Source: Chthoniobacterales bacterium | GTDB taxonomy: Bacteria > Verrucomicrobiota > Verrucomicrobiia > Chthoniobacterales > UBA6821 | DNA: 5,858 nucleotides | Assembly: GCA_021733705.1 (NCBI GenBank) | Contig: JAIPKF010000102.1 | Location: 1-5,858 of the forward strand | Direction of reading: 5' to 3' | Part shown: positions 1 through 5,858 of the stretch, one piece after another | Layout of the letters: every line of letters begins with the position of its first letter | How positions within the stretch are numbered: the stretch's first letter is position 1 | Position numbers and translations under genes: made by a program | Notes under the pieces: model-generated | What the model was told of the DNA's origin: nothing | The model's database searches: none | The model's input: only the letters and a program-made list of their open reading frames with translations

Positions 1-134
1 AGATGGATGCTGCGTTAGACTCACATTTTGATTTGGACAGTATGTACACATACAGCCCAGCATCAAAATGCTCGTCTGCCTTACCCCATCAGCCTTCGCA
101 GATTCCTCGTCACGATCAGTATGAAATATCCGGG
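1..134. other. Left-edge stretch without an identifiable gene
   Basis: The plus-strand frame that reads ATG at 3-5 stays open from the window edge to a TAA at 156-158, giving about 51 codons. It could be the C-terminal end of a gene starting outside the window, in which case its tail would overlap the 3' end of the minus-strand glycosyltransferase by about 24 bp. The minus-strand frame through 1-133 is also open. Neither translation shows a motif I recognise, and 50 open codons can occur by chance. No hairpin followed by a T-run was seen that could end the glycosyltransferase transcript. Confidence 0.2.
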
Positions 135-1361
135 TTAACTTTTATAACAACTTTCTAAGAGTTGCTCATACGCATCAATAGAGCGACTCCATTCGAAATC
201 TTTTGCTTTTTGAAGAGATGCCTTTTTCATATTATCAAGGTCTTTTGGATTTTCTATTAAAGATTGTATCGCTTTCGCCATTGCAGGTGGGCCCTTCTCC
301 AGATCAAAAAAACAGCCATTCTGATCTTCTTCAATAATATCTTGAAGTCCACCAATACGACTTCCAACAATAGCAAGACCCTCTGCTAATGCCTCGACTC
401 CCACCATAGGAAGTCCTTCTGAAAGTGAGGGAATGAGCAAAACATCAGATTGCTTCATCGTTTGTTCGACTTCAGCTGCTTCAAGCCATCCTAAAAAAGC
501 AGTCTTTTCCTCAAGGCCATATCTTATTACTTCCTCCTTAACGGAAGCAAAAAGGGGTCCTTCCCCAATGAGCTTTAATGTCCAAGAAAGGTCTCTGAGT
601 AAGGCTAGGGATTGAATAGCAAAAAGAGGATTTTTTTGAATACTGAGCCGTCCGACCATGAGGAGTCGTGTTGGTCTTGCTTGGTGGCATTTTGAATTAT
701 CGATAGATATTGAAACTGCTCCATCTGTGAGCAATTCTGATTTAATAGCATGTGACTGGGTGCTAGTGGAAGCGTTGTTTGAAAAGGGACTATTTTTAAA
801 TAGTTTCACTCCATTAAGAATAACACGGGGTTGAATTCCATAGGCTCTCTTCGCAAGTTCCGCTACAAAACTGCTTACAGCAGTCACTCCTGCTGCACCA
901 CGCCAAATAGGAATAGTGAAGGGCTTGATAAGTTTAAAAATACGATCCGTTTGTTGAGGGACACCTCCTGGAACATCTCCAAGATGAACTGTTAAAACAT
1001 AAGGAATACGTGTGAATTGATGCACAACCCATGCAACCATTCCCGTCGGAACGGCGAAATGAACGTGGATAACATCGGGCCTCCAACGCCAAGCCTCTTT
1101 TAAGGCAACTGGTGTAGCAGCTAAGATCCAAAGTATCATTTCAAAAATAGTGCAGGTATCTTCACGAGAGCGTCTGGCACGAACGCGAATAACTTCGACT
1201 CCATCAATAGTAGTCTTTAAAGGCAAGTGCGACATTCCTGCAGTGATAAAGAGAACTTGATGACCACGCTCGACCAAGGCAGTTGCAACTTGCGCCGCCA
1301 CACGCCCTCCTCCTCCTCCCAGTGGAGGATACTCATAACAGAGAGAAAGAATACGTGACAT
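135..1361 (-). CDS. Family 4 glycosyltransferase (GT-B fold), complete
   Basis: A 408-residue cytoplasmic or membrane-associated glycosyltransferase that would move a sugar from a nucleotide-sugar donor to a growing glycan or lipid-linked acceptor. The N-terminal domain opens with a glycine-rich loop (PPLGGGGGR, residues 12-20), the usual start of GT4 enzymes, and has HVHF at 99-102. The C-terminal donor-binding domain has VGRLSIQKNP (236-245), GEGPL (266-270), FLGWL (289-293) and an intact EX7E motif (E315 and E323, in SEGLPMVGVEAL). The family call is firm, but donor, acceptor and linkage cannot be read from sequence. An Asn/Ser/Thr-rich linker at about 188-230 is longer than usual between the two Rossmann domains. 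ATG at 1361 is chosen because the glycine loop follows at the normal distance. No Shine-Dalgarno sequence precedes it. The neighbouring amidotransferase and second glycosyltransferase on the same strand suggest a surface-polysaccharide locus (inference). Confidence 0.93.
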   Translation of the reverse strand: MSRILSLCYEYPPLGGGGGRVAAQVATALVERGHQVLFITAGMSHLPLKTTIDGVEVIRVRARRSREDTCTIFEMILWILAATPVALKEAWRWRPDVIHVHFAVPTGMVAWVVHQFTRIPYVLTVHLGDVPGGVPQQTDRIFKLIKPFTIPIWRGAAGVTAVSSFVAELAKRAYGIQPRVILNGVKLFKNSPFSNNASTSTQSHAIKSELLTDGAVSISIDNSKCHQARPTRLLMVGRLSIQKNPLFAIQSLALLRDLSWTLKLIGEGPLFASVKEEVIRYGLEEKTAFLGWLEAAEVEQTMKQSDVLLIPSLSEGLPMVGVEALAEGLAIVGSRIGGLQDIIEEDQNGCFFDLEKGPPAMAKAIQSLIENPKDLDNMKKASLQKAKDFEWSRSIDAYEQLLESCYKS

Positions 1362-1414
1362 TACAAGAGAGTAGAAAATATAAAACTAAGAGCAAAGCCT
1401 GTAGTGAATTTTTA

Positions 1415-1444
1415 TTGATAAATAGTATTGGGATCACTCATAGT
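1415..1444 (+). promoter_or_regulatory. Candidate sigma-70-type promoter for the 160-residue gene
   Basis: TTGATA at 1415-1420 matches five of six bases of the -35 consensus. CATAGT at 1439-1444, 18 bp further on, matches four of six of the -10 consensus. Transcription would start near 1451, leaving a leader of about 29 nt before the ATG at 1480. The weak -10 and the AT-rich setting make a chance match quite possible. Confidence 0.25.
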
Positions 1445-1450
1445 AATGAG
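1437..1450. repeat. Small inverted repeat in the divergent intergenic region
   Basis: CTCAT and ATGAG form a perfect 5-bp inverted repeat around the four bases AGTA. It overlaps the candidate -10 element of the rightward gene, so it could be a repressor half-site pair or a small hairpin. Five base pairs in AT-rich DNA is short, and no second copy was seen near the other genes. Confidence 0.2.
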
Positions 1451-1479
1451 ATTCGTTTTTAATTCTAAAACCTTTCACT

Positions 1480-1962
1480 ATGGCTATTTCATCTGCCTCA
1501 AATTCCAATTCTCGTGTTCGTGATGTTGTAGACATTCTCTCTGAAAACTATAATGGTACTAATCCAATACCAACTACAACTACTAGAGATAATGCAATTA
1601 CAAGAGGAACTTCCGGCCGTCCTAATTTTACTGCATTAAATCCTCAGAAAACAAAGTCAGTTAATGCAAACTCTACGTATGTAAGTCAATATATTCCCTC
1701 AGCTCAAGCTGGGACACAAGGATTAAAAGCAGCTAGTGATCATTACGGCACTACTGTTAATGATATTAATGATACCAGTAGAGATATACGTATAAATAAC
1801 GAAAGCACTACAGATCCTACTAAGAATGGGTTTAATCGAGACTCTGTTCTCAACTTACTCGTTGCTGGGAACAAAATTAGTTTAGATCGACAAAATAGAA
1901 AGGCTTCGGAGCTAGAAGAGAAAATTCTTGAAGATTTGTTAGAAAAAAAACAGGAAGATTAG
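1480..1962 (+). CDS. Hypothetical Asn/Ser/Thr-rich protein, 160 residues
   Basis: I do not recognise this protein. Residues 1 to about 115 are polar and low in complexity, rich in Asn, Ser and Thr (for example a TTTT run at 32-35), with few hydrophobic clusters, which suggests disorder or an extended structure. Residues about 120-160 look helical and strongly charged: an LNLLVAG patch, then a Lys/Glu-rich tail containing LEEKILEDLLEKK that could form a short amphipathic or coiled-coil helix. There is no signal peptide, membrane segment, cysteine or catalytic motif. The ATG at 1480 is the only sensible start, since the frame is closed by TGA at 1447-1449; no Shine-Dalgarno sequence precedes it. 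Hand counts of three 60-base rows give 21, 24 and 18 G+C, lower than rows in the asnB gene. It lies alone, divergent from one glycan gene and convergent with another. A polar N-terminus also occurs in some secreted effectors, but nothing here proves export. Confidence 0.7.
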   Translation: MAISSASNSNSRVRDVVDILSENYNGTNPIPTTTTRDNAITRGTSGRPNFTALNPQKTKSVNANSTYVSQYIPSAQAGTQGLKAASDHYGTTVNDINDTSRDIRINNESTTDPTKNGFNRDSVLNLLVAGNKISLDRQNRKASELEEKILEDLLEKKQED

Positions 1963-2035
1963 TAACTTTTTGTCCAATTACTTAGAAATTACAAGAAAGA
2001 GCACGGAGACTCTTGGAAAAGTCAAACCCGTACAA

Positions 2036-3910
2036 CTAACAGCGAGCAGCTCTCGATGATGACGACAGTAATAGTTGGGCCCAGAGAAAAAGCCGCTCAT
2101 CACTTTTGCCGGATTGATGGGACTGCAGACGCTCATGAAAAAAAATTTTAGCACCTGCTGCTGGTGGTTCAACTGATTTAAGAGCTCCATTAAGAAACCA
2201 ATTTCCAATAGGCATTCCAAATCCTTTTTTACGACGATAGATAATATCGTGTGGCAAGAGTGATTCGAGTCCCTTTTTTAAAATCCATTTGGTGACACCA
2301 CCTCTTAACTTCACCGTGTGTGGCAAACGTCGTGCAAAATCAACCACCTCGATATCTAAAAAAGGAGAACGAACCTCAAGTGAATGCTGCATGCTAGTAC
2401 GATCCAGCTTAGCTAAAATATCATCTTGTAAATAGAGTCGTGTAAAGAATTGAAGAGCTCGATCTACGGAACTAGCTCCAGAACCAGCAGAATCCCAGGC
2501 TTCAATCGCCTCACTATAAATTTCTTCAGGATTGTTTTTATCTCCAAAAAAAGAATCAATTTCTTGAATATTGAGAGGCCCCATCCAAACGGGCATCCAG
2601 AATGATTGAGGAAAGGAGAGGCCTCTTAGAGTCCGTTTAATTTTAAAATCAAGGCTGATATTGCGATGAGAAACAGGAAGATGGGCTGCAAGAAACAAGA
2701 GTGCTGGATGTAATGCCCTCGGAACTATCTTAGAATAGAGCTCTGCAGCCTTCAGTGCTTTAAAAGGATCATATCCCGCAAAGAGTTCATCTCCTCCGTC
2801 GCCACCTAAGGCAACGGTGACATGACTTCTTGCAAAGCGAGAAAGCAACCATGTAGGAAGCAAGGAACTATCTGCAATCGGTTCATCAAGATGATTCAAG
2901 AGCTCTGGTAAAAGATGGAGAGCTCTTTCAAGATCTAGAATCTCTTCGTGATGAGTAGAACCGAGATGCAAAGCCATCTGTCGCGCAAAAGGAAGTTCAT
3001 CAAAGGAAGGATCAGTAAATCCGATACTAAAAGTTTGAAGTTGTCCTACAGGAAGGTGGCGTGAAGCAAAGGCAGCTATGGCCGAAGAATCGATCCCACC
3101 ACTTAAAAAAACACCGACCGGTACATCCGAGATCAGACGCCGCTTTACCGCTCGATCCAGGAGCTCTATGAGCTCTTCACACCATAATTTTCCACCATCA
3201 GCTGGTAAATCAGGTTGAGACGGCTCTAAGCGATATTCCCAATATCGTTGAACTTGAAAAGTACCAGATTGAAGATCTAGTTTTCCAAAATGTCCTGCAG
3301 GAAGTTTGAAAATTCCTTCAATTAAAGAGTGAGGAGCGGGAATATAACCGTAAGCAAAATGTTTCTTGAGAGCTAAGATCGATTCGTTTCGTGGTGTTTG
3401 TGGATGGTGCAATAAAGAGCTTAGCTCCGAAGAAAATCCAAAGACCCCATCTCCTCCAGAGCGTTGAAAGTAGTAAAGCGGCTTTTTTCCAAAACGATCT
3501 CGTGCCAAAAAAACAGAATGATTTCGATTATCATAAATGGCAAAAGCCCACATTCCATTCAGTTTTTCTAACATCCCTTCACCCCACTCTCGGAAAGCAT
3601 GAAGGAGCACTTCAGTGTCCGAGTGGTTAGTCTGAAAGTGATATCCTTTAATAATAAGCTCAGCACGCAGCTCTCTGTGGTTGTAAATTTCACCATTAAA
3701 AACAATCACTAAATCTCTATCCATAGTGATCATTGGTTGTGCACCATCAACCAAATCAATAATCGCAAGACGTCGATGCCCGAAATAAACCCCCTTTTTT
3801 TCATCAATAAAAAAACCTTCAGCATCGGGACCACGATGCATAAGAGCTCGTGTCATTTTTTCAAGAACCTCACGACTGCCACAACCGATAAAACCTGCTA
3901 TTCCGCACAT
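2036..3910 (-). CDS. Asparagine synthase (glutamine-hydrolysing) type amidotransferase
   Basis: A 624-residue two-domain cytoplasmic enzyme. Its N-terminal class II glutaminase domain releases ammonia from glutamine, and its C-terminal synthetase domain uses ATP to activate a carboxylate, classically aspartate to asparagine. Cys2 follows the initiator Met in MCGIAGF, the expected nucleophile after Met removal, which fixes the ATG at 3910. RGPD (26-29), HRRLAIID (45-52), FNGEIYN (71-77) and SDTEVLLH (97-104) complete the glutaminase site. The synthetase domain has the ATP-pyrophosphatase loop SGGIDSS (270-276), DEP (342-344) and GGDGGDELFAGY (369-380). All key residues are present, so it should be active. 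Length is normal for the long AsnB group found in polysaccharide and exosortase-type clusters. Beside two glycosyltransferase genes it may amidate a glycan or precursor rather than only supply asparagine (inference). The C-terminus is slightly unusual, ending in a serine run and a terminal Cys. No Shine-Dalgarno sequence is visible. Confidence 0.95.
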   Translation of the reverse strand: MCGIAGFIGCGSREVLEKMTRALMHRGPDAEGFFIDEKKGVYFGHRRLAIIDLVDGAQPMITMDRDLVIVFNGEIYNHRELRAELIIKGYHFQTNHSDTEVLLHAFREWGEGMLEKLNGMWAFAIYDNRNHSVFLARDRFGKKPLYYFQRSGGDGVFGFSSELSSLLHHPQTPRNESILALKKHFAYGYIPAPHSLIEGIFKLPAGHFGKLDLQSGTFQVQRYWEYRLEPSQPDLPADGGKLWCEELIELLDRAVKRRLISDVPVGVFLSGGIDSSAIAAFASRHLPVGQLQTFSIGFTDPSFDELPFARQMALHLGSTHHEEILDLERALHLLPELLNHLDEPIADSSLLPTWLLSRFARSHVTVALGGDGGDELFAGYDPFKALKAAELYSKIVPRALHPALLFLAAHLPVSHRNISLDFKIKRTLRGLSFPQSFWMPVWMGPLNIQEIDSFFGDKNNPEEIYSEAIEAWDSAGSGASSVDRALQFFTRLYLQDDILAKLDRTSMQHSLEVRSPFLDIEVVDFARRLPHTVKLRGGVTKWILKKGLESLLPHDIIYRRKKGFGMPIGNWFLNGALKSVEPPAAGAKIFFHERLQSHQSGKSDERLFLWAQLLLSSSSRAARC

Positions 3911-4051
3911 GAGAGAGTACTAGTAGCTAGATGTTGAGGATAAGCGAAAAGGAAACTTCTATAGCTTATTTCTTTTAGAATAAGGTCTCGAGATGAAAAG
4001 AAGGGCTTCATTTAGCGAGTATTCAAAAAAAAATCTACAAATCCAAGCAGA

Positions 4052-4080
4052 TTGCATTTAACCCGCATATTTCATATATT
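4052..4080 (+). promoter_or_regulatory. Candidate promoter for tatA and the downstream gene
   Basis: TTGCAT at 4052-4057 and TATATT at 4075-4080 are 17 bp apart. The -10 matches five of six consensus bases; the -35 matches only its TTG half. A start near 4087 would give a leader of roughly 165 nt before the tatA ATG, long for an ordinary gene. The -10 lies within the 9-bp tandem repeat. Confidence 0.25.
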
Positions 4081-4084
4081 TCAT
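4067..4084. repeat. Perfect 9-bp tandem repeat (ATATTTCAT x2)
   Basis: ATATTTCAT occurs at 4067-4075 and again directly at 4076-4084 with no mismatch or gap. It lies in the asnB/tatA intergenic region and overlaps the candidate -10 box. It may be a slippage product or paired regulator sites; two copies cannot distinguish these. Confidence 0.6.
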
Positions 4085-4253
4085 GCTGAAGTGTTATGAG
4101 GCACCGTGCAAAGCTTATGACTACAAGGCGGGCAAAGGATTGTGATGCCGGGTTGTATGAACAGAGGTCAATTCTCCATCAATTATCCTAAAAATGTGAA
4201 TAAAAATAGATGTAATCTTGCATCTCAAGGGATCGACTGTTATCAATCTGAAG

Positions 4254-4523
4254 ATGATTTCTTCTTCCCTTTTTTCATCCTCATTCGTGTTAGCCTTCGG
4301 GATTCCAAGTGGTCCTGATTTAATCGTCCTGCTTATTATTGTCCTGGTGCTTTTTGGAGCAAAACGCCTTCCAGAAATCGCACGTAGCCTCGGTCAGAGC
4401 GTTCACGAATTCAAAAAAGCAAAACAAGAATTTGAAGATCAAGCTTCCAAACCTACATCAACAGCAACGGACACACCTCCTTCGAGCCCTTCGAATTCTG
4501 AGGAAACGCCAAAGCAAAGCTAA
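4254..4523 (+). CDS. tatA: Sec-independent (twin-arginine) translocase subunit TatA/E
   Basis: An 89-residue inner-membrane protein of the TatA/E family, which oligomerises with TatC to pass folded proteins with twin-arginine signals across the cytoplasmic membrane. It has a short Ser/Phe lead-in (1-15), a single membrane helix at about 22-34, the FGAKRLPE hinge (34-41), an amphipathic helix with SLGQSVHEFKKAKQEF (45-60), and a disordered Ser/Thr/Pro tail (65-89). Asp22 lies 12 residues before the hinge Phe, where the polar Gln8 of E. coli TatA or Glu8 of TatB sits. The short tail and FKKA helix favour TatA/E over the longer TatB. An in-frame TTG at 4218 would add 12 polar residues; ATG at 4254 is preferred because the lead-in already exceeds the E. 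coli one. No Shine-Dalgarno sequence is evident. A secreted enzyme gene follows closely, probably co-transcribed. No tatC is in the window. Confidence 0.92.
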   Translation: MISSSLFSSSFVLAFGIPSGPDLIVLLIIVLVLFGAKRLPEIARSLGQSVHEFKKAKQEFEDQASKPTSTATDTPPSSPSNSEETPKQS

Positions 4524-4550
4524 CTCCCCTTCTCTTTTCTTTCGATCTTT

Positions 4551-5534
4551 GTGGCTGAATCCCTATCTTTTCAAGGCTATCACACATTGATTCGAAACTC
4601 TGTTTTCTTTCTCAGCCTTCTTTTTGTTTCTTCTCTTCTCCTAGCAGAGCAAGAGCCTCTTCAGGAATCTCCTGTTGTCATTGTTTCTTACAATGTGGAA
4701 AATTATCTTTCCATGCCACGCTGGATCAATGGTCGCTTTCGCAATAATGCTGGAAAGCCAGAATCTGAAAAGAGAGCAGTAGCCACAATTCTCTCCAAGC
4801 TCCATCCAGATATCATTGGGTTAATGGAAATTGGTGATCTTCGACAGGTTCATGATCTGGAGCGTCACCTTCATGAGGTTGGACTTGATTATCCCTATCA
4901 AGAATACCTTCATGCTTGGGATCAAGAGAGACATCTTCTCTTACTGAGCCGCTTTCCCTTTGTAGAATGCCATTCTCAAGCGATCTTTCCTATTTCTATC
5001 AATGGAAAAGTGGAACATAGTCCACGAGGGATTTTAGATGTGACAGTGGCATTACGACCTGATTACAAACTTCGATTACTCTGCGTTCATTTCAAATCGA
5101 AAATTTCTGTTCCCAATTACAATCAAGATTCCTTTCGAGCTGCAGAAGCACTCTCTCTGCGAAACTATGTCAATGCGATCATGGCTTCAGATCCCAAGAC
5201 ACACCTCTTAGTGATGGGAGATTTTAATGATACCAAAAATTCCAAATCTCTTGTGACACTTCTTGGAAAGCCTAAAAAACCAGAAATTCTCCATGTGCTT
5301 AATCTTACGGATGACCGTGGAGAAAACTGGACGGAATATTGGAAAGAAGCTGATCTCTATTCTCGTATCGATTACATGCTGATCAACAAAGAACTGGAAT
5401 CCTCCATTGTTCAAGAACATTCGGGAATAGCCCGCCCTGCTCTTTGGAAAGAGGCAAGCGACCATTGCCCTCTTTTTACAGAGATCCTTCCTCAAGTGAA
5501 TGCTTTGCCAACACCTCTTCCATCACCTCTATAG
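4551..5534 (+). CDS. Secreted endonuclease/exonuclease/phosphatase family protein
   Basis: A metal-dependent phosphodiesterase-type hydrolase of the superfamily that includes DNase I, exonuclease III and inositol phosphatases; nucleic acid, phospholipid or sugar-phosphate substrates are all possible. The catalytic set looks complete, numbered from GTG 4551: Asn48 (SYNVEN), Glu93 (IIGLMEIGD), Arg134 (LLSRFPF), His180 (CVHFKSK), Asp224 and Asn226 (GDFND), Asp274 (SRIDYMLI) and Asp304-His305 (SDHCPLF). A hydrophobic signal segment at about 17-32, ending LLLA before EQEP, predicts export; there is no twin-arginine pair or lipobox Cys, so Sec is likely. The start is uncertain: TTG at 4587 would give a tighter signal peptide (MIRNS then the core) and has a weak AAGG 10 nt upstream. 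The frame is also open back to the tatA stop, 27 bp before the GTG, so the genes are probably one operon. The last 19 residues, after the conserved core, overlap the convergent glycosyltransferase. Confidence 0.88.
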   Translation: MAESLSFQGYHTLIRNSVFFLSLLFVSSLLLAEQEPLQESPVVIVSYNVENYLSMPRWINGRFRNNAGKPESEKRAVATILSKLHPDIIGLMEIGDLRQVHDLERHLHEVGLDYPYQEYLHAWDQERHLLLLSRFPFVECHSQAIFPISINGKVEHSPRGILDVTVALRPDYKLRLLCVHFKSKISVPNYNQDSFRAAEALSLRNYVNAIMASDPKTHLLVMGDFNDTKNSKSLVTLLGKPKKPEILHVLNLTDDRGENWTEYWKEADLYSRIDYMLINKELESSIVQEHSGIARPALWKEASDHCPLFTEILPQVNALPTPLPSPL

Positions 5535-5858
5535 TTTGATGAAGATTACGCTCCATATTAAAAGAGGCTCCCCGTTTTCTACAAGCATCGCGAATCTGAG
5601 GAGCATCCTCACTGAGTAATTTTTTTTGCCACAAAGAGAGCGCTTCATAAAATGCTTGGACATTGTTAGGATCTTGTATCACCGAGCCGTGTACTCCCTC
5701 CTCGATAAGTTCCGAGCAGCCATTAGCACTTGTAGTAATGACTGGTAAACCCATGACAAGGGCCTCCAATGAGGCATTAGCAAAGGGATCATAAAGGGTT
5801 GGTAAAATAAAAAGATCTGAGGCTGCATATAAAAGTTCCATTTTTTTGATGGGTCCTA
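5476..5858 (-). CDS. Family 4 glycosyltransferase, C-terminal part (cut by window edge)
   Basis: The C-terminal half of a GT-B glycosyltransferase; the start lies beyond the right edge. The frame is open to the window end, and the codons before the ATG at 5841 read GPIKK, the expected Gly-Pro before this helix, so that ATG is internal. Visible motifs are AASDLFILPTLYDPF, then NASLEALVMGLPVITT and NGCSELI, typical of GT4 enzymes resembling WaaG (RfaG) lipopolysaccharide-core glucosyltransferases. The EX7E motif is DX7E here (Asp18 and Glu26 from the internal Met), a change I associate with this YDPF-type subgroup. The tail ends normally about 100 residues beyond the motif. Donor and acceptor are unknown; a role in lipopolysaccharide core or other surface glycan is inferred. 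The 3' end overlaps the convergent hydrolase gene by 59 bp. Confidence 0.9.
   Translation of the reverse strand, partial: GPIKKMELLYAASDLFILPTLYDPFANASLEALVMGLPVITTSANGCSELIEEGVHGSVIQDPNNVQAFYEALSLWQKKLLSEDAPQIRDACRKRGASFNMERNLHQTIEVMEEVLAKHSLEEGSL

Larger units (their letters stand above)
3911..4253. other. Divergent intergenic region between asnB and tatA
   Basis: This 343-bp stretch separates two genes that point away from each other, so it should hold promoters for both. It contains a perfect 9-bp tandem repeat, a candidate rightward promoter, an A-run of nine at 4026-4034, and a lone TATAGA on the minus strand (3958-3963) without a matching -35. A 57-codon frame at 4145-4318 starts at an ATG preceded by AGGA but runs into tatA in another frame, and its translation shows nothing recognisable. 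No tRNA, riboswitch or strong terminator hairpin was seen. Confidence 0.6.

Noticed and set aside
1992..2015. Possible bidirectional terminator between the 160-residue gene and asnB (AAGAG and CTCTT around an 8-base loop).
   Set aside because: The stem is only five base pairs with low GC, and neither strand has a proper T-run after it.
1978..2220. An alternative minus-strand frame at the end of asnB, considered as a frameshifted C-terminus.
   Set aside because: Its translation does not resemble an AsnB C-terminus better than the annotated frame, which keeps the expected GKSDERLFLWAQLLL segment.
4218..4253. TTG at 4218 as the tatA start, adding 12 residues.
   Set aside because: The added residues are polar and unlike a TatA N-terminus, and the in-frame ATG at 4254 already precedes the membrane helix with room to spare.
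4145..4318. A 57-codon plus-strand frame with AGGA five bases before its ATG, overlapping the start of tatA.
   Set aside because: Its translation shows no recognisable feature, and most of its second half lies inside tatA in another frame. A coupled leader peptide is possible but unsupported.
5476..5841. Reading the second glycosyltransferase as a short complete protein starting at the ATG at 5841.
   Set aside because: The frame is open upstream to the window edge with the family-typical Gly-Pro just before, so the gene is cut by the window rather than truncated.

Overview
The window reads as bacterial chromosome, probably Gram-negative. It has moderate-to-low GC, a twin-arginine translocase TatA gene, and glycosyltransferases of the kind that build lipopolysaccharide or capsule. 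The TatA (short serine-rich lead-in, then an FGAKRLPE hinge and an FKKA amphipathic helix) resembles TatA proteins I associate with Verrucomicrobiota and relatives. That placement is an impression, not a demonstration. No tRNA, rRNA, CRISPR array, transposase or phage gene was seen.

Layout, left to right. Positions 1-134 hold no identifiable gene, only a short open plus-strand frame entering from the left. On the minus strand at 135-1361 is a complete family-4 glycosyltransferase. A 118-bp divergent intergenic region separates it from a plus-strand gene at 1480-1962 for an unrecognised 160-residue Asn/Ser/Thr-rich protein. Next, on the minus strand at 2036-3910, is a complete glutamine-hydrolysing asparagine synthetase-type amidotransferase (asnB family). 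A 343-bp non-coding gap follows, with a perfect 9-bp tandem repeat and a candidate promoter. On the plus strand come tatA (4254-4523) and, 27 bp later in the same reading frame, a secreted endonuclease/exonuclease/phosphatase-family enzyme (4551-5534). Its tail overlaps by 59 bp the convergent 3' end of a second family-4 glycosyltransferase, which runs off the right edge (5476-5858, minus).

The three minus-strand genes (glycosyltransferase, AsnB-type amidotransferase, glycosyltransferase) fit a locus for a surface polysaccharide, in which AsnB-like enzymes sometimes amidate sugars or sit beside exopolysaccharide genes. This is inference from gene families and neighbourhood. The plus-strand genes interrupt that series. 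TatA belongs to protein export, and the enzyme after it carries an N-terminal signal sequence without a twin-arginine motif, so it probably leaves by Sec rather than by the Tat system encoded beside it.

No clear novel system can be demonstrated here. The items most worth a second look are the low-GC orphan gene between the glycan genes, the same-frame tatA/phosphodiesterase arrangement, the convergent gene overlap at 5476-5534, and the lack of recognisable Shine-Dalgarno sequences before every complete gene.
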